Source: Rickettsiales bacterium (lineage in GTDB: Bacteria; Pseudomonadota; Alphaproteobacteria; Rickettsiales; UBA998). From it: 64,000 bases of DNA. Where the stretch lies: contig JAMWZD010000003.1 in assembly GCA_024304995.1 (NCBI GenBank), forward strand, positions 429,988-493,987, in the 5' to 3' direction. The notes below the pieces were generated by a model, which saw only the letters and a list, made by a program, of their open reading frames with translations, did not search any database and was not told where the DNA came from. Every line of letters starts with the position of its first letter. The first letter of the stretch is position 1. The position numbers and the translations under genes were made by a program. Shown here one piece after another: positions 53,739 through 62,271 of the stretch.

Positions 53739-55328
53739 ATGACTACAGCCCCATACATGTATCAGCTTTACAACGCTGATTATAACTTTCTTTCACAACA
53801 AAGTACAAAAATCTGGGTAATCGATCGCGGTGAAAGTGCGTTATCTACTGCACAGTTGGCCGAACTCTCATCGCAGGGAAAAACATTTATTTCGTATCTT
53901 GAATTTGGACAGGCACGCACCAGACGCGATTATTCAGATGCATGGAATGGTAATCCTCCTGACTATGTTATTGGTGATGGGCAAAATGGCTTTTCCAGTG
54001 CTATCAGCGTGAAATACTGGGATGATGGTTGGAAGGCACAGGTTTACAGTAATCTGGAACGGATTATTCGCGAAGGCTATGAAGGCGTGATGTTTGATGT
54101 GACGGATGCTTTTTTATTTCAGGATGTGCAGGCGGCGTATGAAGCAGATCGCGCACAAGGCTTAGTAAATAAAGACGTGTATGCAGAAATGGAAGATTTT
54201 ATTGTTGAAGCCTCCTCATTTGCAAAATCCATAAACCCGGATTTCAAAATCGTACCAAATAACCCATTATTACTATTTAATGCTGGGCGCGAGCAGATTA
54301 TTAACCCTGTATTAGATAGTTTTGCTCCAAACACCAGACTTCTCAACGCCATTGACGGTGTAGTAAAAGAAAGCCTCGTTTCTAATGGAGATGCTTTAAA
54401 TCCTGTATGGGAAGCATTTGATACAAAATACCTAACTCAGGCACTGAATGCAGGAAAATTTGTATTGGGCATTGAATATCCTTCTGACCCTGCTGCCCAG
54501 CAAACCGTTGTTAATGAATTACTTTCTCTCTCACCAGACTATCTTCCATTAATTACCAACCGTTTTCTTGATGGTTTCAATCCAGACATTAACGCACAGA
54601 CTGCACAAAGAGTAAGCTCCGTTACGCAATTGAAAGTCTCTGGAGATACAAATACTGATTTGAGCATGTTTGGCACGGAACGTGATGATGTGCGCATAGG
54701 GCAGCAAGGCAATGATGCCGTCTCACTTAGGCTAGGCAACGATGCAGGTTTTGGTCAATCAGGCAATGACTATATGATTGCTGGCGCAGGCAATGACGTA
54801 CTAGCCGGAGGAAGTGGAAATGACACACTGATTGGCGGCGCTGGTGGTGTTTCACCGGATGACGGTGCTGATACCATCTATGGTGGATCAGGTGCAGACG
54901 TTATTTTAGGGAATGGCAGTGAAGATATTCTTTTTGGCGGCGCAGGAGCCTTCGCCCCCAATGATGCCGCTGACATCATTTATGGCGGTGCAGGAAATGA
55001 TATTATTTTAGGTAATGGTGGGGATGATCACCTATATGGCAACGCTGGCAACGATGTCTTTTACGGTGGTCAGGGTGCTGATAGCTTCTATTTCTCTGCT
55101 GGCGATGGCATGGATGTCATCTTCGGTTTTGAAGGAGCAAGATTTACTGGTGGTGATTTGATATTACTCAATGCCGCCACCACAGGCTATGTCTCAGCTG
55201 AAGCAGTCGCCAGATTTACGGGGTATGCCAGTGGCAATGCTTACATAGAGTTAGGTGGAGGAAGTATTCTAACAATAGCGAATATCGAAGCCGGAAGCAT
55301 TAGTGCAGATGATATTGCGTTGTTTTGA
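53739..55328 (+). CDS. RTX protein with GH114-like glycosidase domain
   Basis: A 529-residue protein, 24 bases after the giant RTX gene, with AGGAG before the ATG. Residues ~5-300 follow the TM1410/GH114 pattern (LYNADYNFL; IWVIDRGESALS; GKTFISYLEFGQARTRRDY; VKYWDDGWKAQVYSNLERIIREGYEGVMFDVTDAF; PDFKIVPNNP). GH114 enzymes cut alpha-1,4-polygalactosamine. RTX nonapeptides fill ~320-455 (GAGNDVLAGGSGNDTLIGG), and a C-terminal type I secretion-like region ends DDIALF. The domain is a distant relative of that in the larger neighbour, suggesting paired enzymes for one polymer. Confidence 0.8.
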   Translation: MTTAPYMYQLYNADYNFLSQQSTKIWVIDRGESALSTAQLAELSSQGKTFISYLEFGQARTRRDYSDAWNGNPPDYVIGDGQNGFSSAISVKYWDDGWKAQVYSNLERIIREGYEGVMFDVTDAFLFQDVQAAYEADRAQGLVNKDVYAEMEDFIVEASSFAKSINPDFKIVPNNPLLLFNAGREQIINPVLDSFAPNTRLLNAIDGVVKESLVSNGDALNPVWEAFDTKYLTQALNAGKFVLGIEYPSDPAAQQTVVNELLSLSPDYLPLITNRFLDGFNPDINAQTAQRVSSVTQLKVSGDTNTDLSMFGTERDDVRIGQQGNDAVSLRLGNDAGFGQSGNDYMIAGAGNDVLAGGSGNDTLIGGAGGVSPDDGADTIYGGSGADVILGNGSEDILFGGAGAFAPNDAADIIYGGAGNDIILGNGGDDHLYGNAGNDVFYGGQGADSFYFSAGDGMDVIFGFEGARFTGGDLILLNAATTGYVSAEAVARFTGYASGNAYIELGGGSILTIANIEAGSISADDIALF

Positions 55329-55437
55329 AGGCATTTACAACTATATCCATTTTTTGTAGTCTTCAACAAAAATATTGGTGAACCTCATCATGCCTAAATT
55401 ATGATTTATATAACTTAATAATTAAGGAATAAAGAGA

Positions 55438-56337
55438 TTGATTAATGCCCTTCGGACACAATTAAAAAACGCGGAAGAAATTAAGGGCGTTCTTAAAGAA
55501 GTCTCCATAACTTTTAAAATTGATGGTAACCAAGAAGTTAAAACTTTGTTGGTTTGTTTGCCTATTAAAAACGGTCAAAGTAACCATTCAGATTTTTTTA
55601 GAATAATCAAAGAAGGGTTGCTTATAAACTTTGTTTTTTCTTGCTCTAAAATCGAAAAAAAGCTTGGAGTCAAAAATCCAAATTCCGCAGAGGAGCTTTT
55701 TAATAACGCAATTAGAAAGTTAAGCCAGCACACTGCAAAAGGTGAGTTGGGAGAATTGATGCTTTTTACATTGTTAGATGTTTATTTTAAAGCGCCCAAA
55801 ATACTTAGCAAAATTACTCTAAAAACTGCACGTAGAGTACCAGTATTTGGAGCTGATGCTGTGCATGGACAATTTGAAAAAGATGGTTTTAAGCTTTATC
55901 TAGGAGAGTCTAAGCTTCACAAGGCATGTAAGTCTGCAGCCACAAAAGCCGCTGAATCAATGAAAAATGCAAAAGATAAATATGAAGATGAGTTTGATCT
56001 CCTCGATGATCACATAGATTTTCTGAATATGGATGAAGCACTCCAAGAAGAATTGATGAATTTGCTTAATCCCTTTTCAAATAAAGAGGTTTCAGATTTA
56101 ATTCATTCACCTTGTTTCATTGGATTCACTGAAGCTGAGCTAATATCAAATGCTGAATCAGATGATGACTTTATAGAAAGCTACAAAAAACTAGCGGGTG
56201 AATATATAGCAGATTTTTTTGCTAAGACTGAAAATCAAGGGCTGACACTTGAAGAAGTATCTCTGTTAATGCTTCCATTTTCTTGCATAGATAATCTGGT
56301 AAAAGAGTTTATCGAATATATGGGGATACAGGAATGA
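55438..56337 (+). CDS. hamA: Hachiman system nuclease subunit HamA (DUF1837)
   Basis: A 299-residue DUF1837 protein, the effector of the Hachiman anti-phage system. Starts at a TTG with AAGGAA about 10 bases upstream. The family core is visible: AKGELGELMLFTLLDVYF near residues 100-117, then VPVFGADAVHG at 134-144 and YLGESKLHKACKSAATKAAESM from 154, giving the nuclease D-...-E157-x-K159 signature. The C-terminal helices contact the helicase in known systems. It overlaps hamB by 4 bases (ATGA). Its composition is clearly AT-richer than the genes to the left. Confidence 0.88.
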   Translation: MINALRTQLKNAEEIKGVLKEVSITFKIDGNQEVKTLLVCLPIKNGQSNHSDFFRIIKEGLLINFVFSCSKIEKKLGVKNPNSAEELFNNAIRKLSQHTAKGELGELMLFTLLDVYFKAPKILSKITLKTARRVPVFGADAVHGQFEKDGFKLYLGESKLHKACKSAATKAAESMKNAKDKYEDEFDLLDDHIDFLNMDEALQEELMNLLNPFSNKEVSDLIHSPCFIGFTEAELISNAESDDDFIESYKKLAGEYIADFFAKTENQGLTLEEVSLLMLPFSCIDNLVKEFIEYMGIQE

Positions 56338-58856
56338 CCGTATTTTTGGATAAACTAGCAACTCAAATTATAGGTAGCGACGGATATAAAGAAGCGAGTA
56401 ATTTGCTTTTTAAAGCATATATCAAAAGTTTGATTTCTTCAGAAGAAAAATTGGAAAGAAATGAAGTAAAAAAACTCATTACTTCAGCTCAGGCTCTTTA
56501 TAATTGTGGTAACAAAGCCTTTCAAAACGAGGGCGCAATATTACTCTCTATGTTGCTCGATATATGCGCTAGTGACTATCCAGATATAGTTCCCATAGCA
56601 CATAGGATGTTTGCAAATTCTGGTAACTTTCCAAATATCGAGCTCTTGGCCAAAAGGCACCCAAAACTTGAATTCAAGTATAGTTTTTATTCACAGGCTG
56701 AGATAGAGTTTAGACAAAGCCTAAATACGGTGCCTGAATTATCTGTTCCCTTAACTGATTTTCAACGATCACTTTGGAAAGATTTGTCATTAGATAAAGA
56801 TATTATCACATCGGCTCCAACTTCAGCCGGAAAAACTTATGTTATTCTAAATTACCTATTAAATAAAGTTATCAGCAGTGACGGAGCTTTTGCTGCCATT
56901 ATTGTCCCCACCAGAGCGCTTATTTCAGAGGTTGCTGGAAAAATATACGAGCTGGCCAGTAATTTAGGTCACGAGAACGAAATAGAAATTTGCACAGTCC
57001 CTACAGACAAAGAGAAGGCATTTGCAGCCAAAACCTTTTTCGTGATGACACAGGAAAGGTTACATGAGATTTTGCTTCGTGGAGATCTTTATTTCAATTA
57101 TCTTTTTATAGATGAAGCCCAGAATATCACAGACATGAGCCGTGGTGTTTTATTGCATCTTACAATCGAAAAGATGCTAGATGATAGTCTACCTCAGGTC
57201 ATTATCAGCATGCCCTCGCCCAAATATCAGGATTCTTTTTCATCTGTATTTAAAGATATTGAATTTATAAAAGAGATTACAAATAACTCACCTGTTGCAA
57301 AAATTATGATTTCTGTAGCTCATAAAGGGACAAACTTAATTTTGTCACGCTATAATTCAAATAATGAAATCACAATACCAAAAGAATACACAGGCAAAGC
57401 ACTGCATAAAACTGTCTACAGACTAGGCAAAGGTGAAAGCAATATCATCTATAGAAATAGAACAGATTATTGTGAGGATATGGCCAATAATATTGCTGAT
57501 CTTATCCCATACGCAGATGTTGAAATAAATGAAAAGTTAGAAGAAGCTGCTAGTTATATAGAAGAGTTCATACATGAAGAGTTTTCATTAGCATCGAATT
57601 TACGAAAAGGCGTTGCCTTTCATTATGGGCCTCTACCAAGTTCTATAAGAGTTATGATAGAAAATTTAGTGAAAGACGGTGATATAAAGTATATTGCTTG
57701 CACTAGCACGCTCGCAGAAGGCGTAAACTTACCCGCTAAGAATCTTTTTTTACAAAATCCAATACAACAAAAAGCAATAGGTAAACCATGGGAACGTTTA
57801 GATGATGTAAAAATTAATAACATTACTGGTCGTGCAGGACGAATGTTAAACCACTTCTCTGGCAATATATTTTTAATCGAGCCGGATAAATGGACATATG
57901 ATGATTATTTTGAAGAAGAAGCTGAGCACGAAGAGAAGATACCTACATATTTCAAATCATTAAATGAAGAACTAGAATTGGTATTAAGTGCTTTGAAGGG
58001 GCTTTACGATTATGACGATGACAATCAATATAGATTATATACAGTTGCTAATAAGTTAATTAAAGAATTAGAAAGTGAAAAACTTGAAAATACACTAAAC
58101 GCGCCAGAAATAACACTGAGCTCTATCCAAAAGGTAAAACTAAAAGAAAGCATCCGCACGGCATATGATGATTTAAAGGTCGCAACATTTACATTAGATG
58201 CAAATCCTACTGTAGGATATATCCAGCAAAATAAATTATTTGATTTTTTGCAGCAACAACAGAGTTACGAAGATTGGGTGCTTCCCCATCCGCAATCAAC
58301 AGATTTATATGATAGGCTAATGAGGGTTTGCACTGTTTTGCAACAACGCGGTGTATACAGATCTGCCGATAGTTATTCTTTAGGGCATATGTGCTCAATC
58401 GCAAGAAAATGGGTTAAGGGTGACAGTCTGAAAAGTATTATTTCAGATCAAATTGCTTGGGATTTAAAAGAGTCGAACAAAAAAGGGGAAAAGGCTAAAA
58501 CGGCAAACCAATCGGTAAGAAATGTAATTAAGGTCATTAATAATGATATACGATTTCGTCTATCAAGTTCACTTAAATGCTATCAAGCTTTATTAGAAAC
58601 TATTTTGATTTCTAAGGGGATCAAGATTGGTAATGTAAAGCTGCATTCTTTTATTGAGGTTGGTGCATCTAATGATCGTATGATTAGCTTAATAAACATC
58701 GGGCTCTCAAGGGAGGCCGCTCACGAAATTCATGATAAAGTTCCAAAAAGTCATGAGATAAGTAGTTCAGCTGATCTGCTACAGTTATATCACTCAGGTA
58801 GTCTTGACAGAATTCATGCTATTACAAAGAAAGAGCTAACAGATTTACTTACTTAA
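56334..58856 (+). CDS. hamB: Hachiman system helicase subunit HamB
   Basis: An 840-residue superfamily 2 helicase. Walker A is SAPTSAGKT at residues 160-168, motif Ia-type VPTRALISEV near 191, the DEAQ box at 260-263 (FIDEAQNI), SMP as motif III-like near 292, STLAEGVNLPAKN near 458 and GRAGR at 499-503 as motif VI. This order fits Ski2-like helicases used by Hachiman. In known systems HamA-HamB patrols DNA and, when phage disturbs it, HamA degrades DNA. The 3' end overlaps the convergent unknown gene by 12 bases. Confidence 0.88.
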   Translation: MTVFLDKLATQIIGSDGYKEASNLLFKAYIKSLISSEEKLERNEVKKLITSAQALYNCGNKAFQNEGAILLSMLLDICASDYPDIVPIAHRMFANSGNFPNIELLAKRHPKLEFKYSFYSQAEIEFRQSLNTVPELSVPLTDFQRSLWKDLSLDKDIITSAPTSAGKTYVILNYLLNKVISSDGAFAAIIVPTRALISEVAGKIYELASNLGHENEIEICTVPTDKEKAFAAKTFFVMTQERLHEILLRGDLYFNYLFIDEAQNITDMSRGVLLHLTIEKMLDDSLPQVIISMPSPKYQDSFSSVFKDIEFIKEITNNSPVAKIMISVAHKGTNLILSRYNSNNEITIPKEYTGKALHKTVYRLGKGESNIIYRNRTDYCEDMANNIADLIPYADVEINEKLEEAASYIEEFIHEEFSLASNLRKGVAFHYGPLPSSIRVMIENLVKDGDIKYIACTSTLAEGVNLPAKNLFLQNPIQQKAIGKPWERLDDVKINNITGRAGRMLNHFSGNIFLIEPDKWTYDDYFEEEAEHEEKIPTYFKSLNEELELVLSALKGLYDYDDDNQYRLYTVANKLIKELESEKLENTLNAPEITLSSIQKVKLKESIRTAYDDLKVATFTLDANPTVGYIQQNKLFDFLQQQQSYEDWVLPHPQSTDLYDRLMRVCTVLQQRGVYRSADSYSLGHMCSIARKWVKGDSLKSIISDQIAWDLKESNKKGEKAKTANQSVRNVIKVINNDIRFRLSSSLKCYQALLETILISKGIKIGNVKLHSFIEVGASNDRMISLINIGLSREAAHEIHDKVPKSHEISSSADLLQLYHSGSLDRIHAITKKELTDLLT

Positions 58857-59723
58857 ACAGTCTTCCGCGTACGCAGAAAGTGCTTCACTAAGTATTTCCA
58901 CCGATGTGCTTTCTTCAATAAAAGTTCGTCTGGTCGTGATTTCTGTTTTATGATTAAAAAAAGCATTCACAAAATCTAAATGGGTGGCTTTCCCATCTTC
59001 GTTTGTCCACTTTACTTTCAGCATTTTACATCCTTCGTGATCTGAAAGATAGTCAACGATCTCTATAATATTTTCTCTTGAAAGTAATTCATCTGGGTCA
59101 TCTGTAAATGCTAAGTCTAAAACCATTTGATTAGTATTACCATCAATAAAAGGGGTAGAACTTAAATCTCTAAGTAACTTTGGTGCATCCGAGGATACAT
59201 CTGAAAAAGAGGATGGCTTGATTTTAAAGTTAAGACTACCGTTCTCAGGTAAATCTTTCAGAGCTGAGAATTCTTTTTCTTTCGGAATCAAATTTAATTT
59301 TATCGTATCAGAACGATCATTTTGAAATTGTACTAACATAGTGTTACCGACATTTTTCAGGCTTGCTGCTGGGCCAGATGTAAAGCCTAAAAGTATCGCT
59401 TGGCTGGGAACAACATAAAAGTAGTAAGGATCGCCAATGATTCCCTGATTCAATGAAATACCAGTTATTTGTCCATCACTTGTTGCTTTTGTTTGCCAGG
59501 TATTTCTTTCTTTTACAACAGTTACAGCATATGCTTTAGTGTCTGAAATATTATGATCTTCTGACAACTTTATAAGATGTTTTTTGTTTTTAAGAGTAAA
59601 AATCCTAGAACTATTTTCATTGATCATATTAGCCAGATAGTTTGATACAAAATCTTCAAAAAATTTTGTACTGGCTTCAATAGAGAAAAATCGAACAGTT
59701 ATATTTTTTTTGATTCTGTTCAT
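58845..59723 (-). CDS. Unknown protein convergent with Hachiman
   Basis: A 292-residue protein I do not recognise. It has no signal peptide or membrane helix. The N-terminal third reads as mixed alpha/beta (KNITVRFFSIEASTKFFEDFV; AYAVTVVKERNTWQTKAT), the middle has beta-rich segments (YYFYVVPSQAILLGFTSGPAASLKNVG; TMLVQFQNDRSDTIKLNLIP), and the end is helical and acidic (STSVEILSEALSAYAEDCLSK). Base use is as AT-rich as hamAB. Its 3' end overlaps hamB by 12 bases. It could be an added defense gene, a control gene or an unrelated island gene. Confidence 0.65.
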   Translation of the reverse strand: MNRIKKNITVRFFSIEASTKFFEDFVSNYLANMINENSSRIFTLKNKKHLIKLSEDHNISDTKAYAVTVVKERNTWQTKATSDGQITGISLNQGIIGDPYYFYVVPSQAILLGFTSGPAASLKNVGNTMLVQFQNDRSDTIKLNLIPKEKEFSALKDLPENGSLNFKIKPSSFSDVSSDAPKLLRDLSSTPFIDGNTNQMVLDLAFTDDPDELLSRENIIEIVDYLSDHEGCKMLKVKWTNEDGKATHLDFVNAFFNHKTEITTRRTFIEESTSVEILSEALSAYAEDCLSK

Positions 59724-60555
59724 ATTCTATCCAACGAAAGAATAATATCGTTTAAAAAATTCATATCGTAAAACAATTAAGTTTGATTGTTGTTTTCATT
59801 ACTGATTTTATCTAATATTCTATATCATGAAGATATCATCAATGTCTACAGCTATACTAGAGGGATTTTTAACGGGAGGGCAGTATCTCCCTTAAACAAG
59901 ATAGTTTTGTCATACAAAACACAGCTTGCAAACCACGGGAACCCTAACCAAAAGCGGAACTACCGGATCAGGCAATAAAAACCCTTAAGCCAACCAAAAG
60001 CGAGACTAACGCAGCGAGCGATGACAACGCACAACATGGAATACGGTGAACGGTAAAATGCGAGTAGTGAATCACCCCCCTAAACTGCAGCGACAAGGAT
60101 GGCGAAAAGCACGAATGGTGGAACCATGATGAACCAGCCGAGTGACGATAGAGATTGACACACGCAGACGCCTGCCACCGGCGAGCACTACCACATGATG
60201 AAGGCTGAAAAAATGAGTGCTGGGCAACAAGCAGATTAAAAGTTAAAGCCGTGAACAAAAAGGACGAAGAAGGCAAGATCGTACCGCATGATGAGAAACC
60301 GTCTCACGCAGATTGCCTAGAAGCGATGCTGAACACAATGTGGCAACGCAAAGCATGATGATAAATCGGCATAGCAAAGCAATAAGTTAACACCGCAGAC
60401 AACAACGACAAACACAGAACCCAACGCGCCACATCAAAACAGCGCCATTTGGCGATCACTGGGATTGGCGATGCCGAACACTGCCCGCGCCATGGCAATA
60501 GTCGCAGCACCTTGTAGCACAGGCGCATCAAGACAGACATTGGCATAGGTTCGGC
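59724..60555. other. Gene-free region, T-poor on the plus strand
   Basis: No convincing gene. From about 59,920 to 60,480 the plus strand is poor in T: by hand count 64 of 480 bases at 60001-60480 (about 13%), with A strongly favoured. Minus-strand frames here (around 60,000-60,276 and 60,304-60,546) read as low-quality hydrophobic sequence without ribosome binding sites. An 11-base direct repeat AACCAAAAGCG occurs at 59946-59956 and 59992-60002. A stem TTAACGGGAG / CTCCCTTAA lies near 59868-59897. Nature unknown. Confidence 0.5.
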
Positions 60556-60798
60556 TTACCCAGATGGTGAGTCCGGCGCCGCGATATAGGCGATGGAGAT
60601 GCGATCACCGCCGCAGCTACCATCGTAAATGCCCAACTCATAGCGCAGTGCTTCGCACAAAGCATCATCGCTCAAGCCCGTTTCAGCGCGTTGCTGCCAC
60701 CGTTCAGTTGCGCCCTGCATGCTGGTGACAGCACGCAGGAACACGGATTGCAATTCCGATGGTGAGAATGGTTGCGTTATATTTGTCATGACGGCCAC
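60556..60798 (-). CDS. Small island protein, unknown
   Basis: An 80-residue protein (MAVMTNITQPFSPSELQSVF). A good ribosome binding site (TTAGGAG) lies about 8 bases before the ATG. The helical core (SVFLRAVTSMQGATERWQQRAETGLSDDALCEALRYELGIY) and the GGDRISIAY strand resemble conserved small proteins on alphaproteobacterial plasmids, but I cannot name a family. It is last in a run of four small minus-strand genes. Confidence 0.6.
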   Translation of the reverse strand: MAVMTNITQPFSPSELQSVFLRAVTSMQGATERWQQRAETGLSDDALCEALRYELGIYDGSCGGDRISIAYIAAPDSPSG

Positions 60799-60800
60799 TC

Positions 60801-61043
60801 CTAAAAGTGACCGATTATGTCATGCACCATGTCCATGATGATATACGCATGGTTAATTGCCAGTTGGCGTTGATCATCGCTGATACTGGGCGGTGCTTCC
60901 ATCAGATGCATCGTGCCATCTGCGTGTCTGCCAACATGCACATAGCAGGGTTTGAAGATTGTGGGATCATGATCAATGATGATTTCCATGATATTGTCAT
61001 GTTCATTGCCATTTGGCATATAGATGAGTTCAATCAGTTTCAT
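60801..61043 (-). CDS. Small His/Asp-rich island protein, unknown
   Basis: An 80-residue protein (MKLIELIYMPNGNEHDNIME) with AGGAG 10 bases before the ATG. It is rich in His, Asp and Met (IIDHDPTIFKPCYVHVGRHADGTMHLMEAPPS). No family recognised. It ends 2 bases before the next gene, so the run is probably one operon. Confidence 0.6.
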   Translation of the reverse strand: MKLIELIYMPNGNEHDNIMEIIIDHDPTIFKPCYVHVGRHADGTMHLMEAPPSISDDQRQLAINHAYIIMDMVHDIIGHF

Positions 61044-61054
61044 GGTATTTGCTC

Positions 61055-61306
61055 CTATTGGTTATTATTGTGACGTTCAATCAGCTCTGCATTGCGGTGC
61101 AGTGTGATGCAGATGTCGTAGAGGGATTTCAGATGTTCGTAGCCTTCAGCATCCGCCAGTAAGGTGCCAATCGCTGCATTACGGTTATGATCATCAATAA
61201 TGTGGTGACGTGCGATCTGGATATGTTCCAGCATGTCGCTAAGATAATATTCAATCATCAGCATATTGGCATTCAGTGCCTGATTGAGTGGTGTACAGTT
61301 TTTCAT
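61055..61306 (-). CDS. Small helical island protein, unknown
   Basis: An 83-residue, mostly helical protein (MKNCTPLNQALNANMLMIEY, then LSDMLEHIQIARHHIIDDHN). AGGAG lies about 9 bases before the ATG. No family recognised. It lies between the methyltransferase and the His-rich small gene, 11 bases from the latter. Confidence 0.55.
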   Translation of the reverse strand: MKNCTPLNQALNANMLMIEYYLSDMLEHIQIARHHIIDDHNRNAAIGTLLADAEGYEHLKSLYDICITLHRNAELIERHNNNQ

Positions 61307-61341
61307 GAGTTTTCTCCTATGGTTTATGTGTGTGATGTACG

Positions 61342-61995
61342 TTATGCGACCTTTGCCTGATAGCGATCCAAACGGTTGACCGCATTGCGGTGATATTGTG
61401 CGTCCATTTCAATCCCGATCCATGAGCGTCTGAGTTGCTCTGCAGCCAAGATGGTGGAACCTGATCCTGCAAACGGGTCAAGCACCACGTCACCAATGCG
61501 TGAATAGCTCTTGATGAGTGGGCGCAAGATTTCCAGTGGTTTCTGGGTGGGGTGTAACCGGTTGCCGGTATATCTGCCCCATGGCATCACATCGGGGAGT
61601 GCTACGCCTGAGCGTTGCGGATTGCCCTTTGCCAGCAAATAGGCGCATTCATGTCTGGCTTCGGTGTATCCCTTGCGCGAGGCATAATGTTTGGCGAAGA
61701 CAAAATGGCCAACAATTCTGAACCCTGCTTTTTTCCATGCGGTCATGAATTTCTCGACATGGTTCCAGCCATAGAAGCTAACGGCAAAGCTGTTCGGCTG
61801 CAGGATGCGATACATTTGATTGAAGGCAGGTTCTAACCAGTCGTGATTGATGTCATTGGCGATTCTTCTGCCGGTGCGGTCGGTATAATTCACCAGATAT
61901 GGTGGGTCTGTCACGATGAGGTCGATGCTATTTGCTGGCATGTGCTGCATGACGTTGATGCAGTCGCCCAGATGAATGTGATTTGAATGTGTCAT
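61342..61995 (-). CDS. DNA methyltransferase, beta-class (N4/N6)
   Basis: From the ATG at 61995 (MTHSNHIHLGDCINVMQHM, with AAGGAA upstream) this is 217 residues; an upstream in-frame start at 62043 lacks such a site. The catalytic motif IV DPPY is at 30-33 (DLIVTDPPYLVNY), and the SAM-binding FAGSG comes near the end (VVLDPFAGSGSTILAAEQL), so the order is that of the beta group. GNRLHPTQKPLEIL between them is also typical. No restriction enzyme gene is adjacent, so it is likely an orphan island methylase. Confidence 0.88.
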   Translation of the reverse strand: MTHSNHIHLGDCINVMQHMPANSIDLIVTDPPYLVNYTDRTGRRIANDINHDWLEPAFNQMYRILQPNSFAVSFYGWNHVEKFMTAWKKAGFRIVGHFVFAKHYASRKGYTEARHECAYLLAKGNPQRSGVALPDVMPWGRYTGNRLHPTQKPLEILRPLIKSYSRIGDVVLDPFAGSGSTILAAEQLRRSWIGIEMDAQYHRNAVNRLDRYQAKVA

Positions 61996-62061
61996 GGTTC
62001 TGTTCCTTTTTACGTTAGCGGGAGGTTTCCATCCCTCCCGCATGATGTGTTTCTGCTTTGC

Positions 62062-62271
62062 TTATTTCTTTTTGGATTTATCCTTGGGTTCTGCGGTACG
62101 GATGGTTAGCTTGCCGTCGATGGGCAGTGCTTCCAGCATCACCGAGAAGCCTTTTCCGTCATTATGCGCGAAGGCAACGCCGATTTTTGTCCAGTAATCT
62201 GTGCCATGTTCGCCGCCATCACGGACGGTATAGACGTTATGGGATGGCTTGTTATTTGCTGCTTTTGTCAT
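62062..62271 (-). CDS. Small conserved island protein
   Basis: A 69-residue protein (MTKAANNKPSHNVYTVRDGG) with AAAGGAA before the ATG. The pattern HNVYTVRDGGEHGTDYWTKIGVAFAHNDGKGFSVMLEALPIDGKLTIR resembles small conserved alphaproteobacterial proteins (W-x-x-I-G-x-A-F/W-x-H-x-D-G-K-G-F) often found next to plasmid or element genes; function unknown. The tail is basic. Confidence 0.65.
   Translation of the reverse strand: MTKAANNKPSHNVYTVRDGGEHGTDYWTKIGVAFAHNDGKGFSVMLEALPIDGKLTIRTAEPKDKSKKK

Noticed and set aside
60304..60546. Minus-strand ORF of 80 residues, and a similar one at 59968-60276
   Set aside because: They lie in the T-poor region, where minus-strand frames stay open by composition; they lack ribosome binding sites and read as unstructured hydrophobic sequence.
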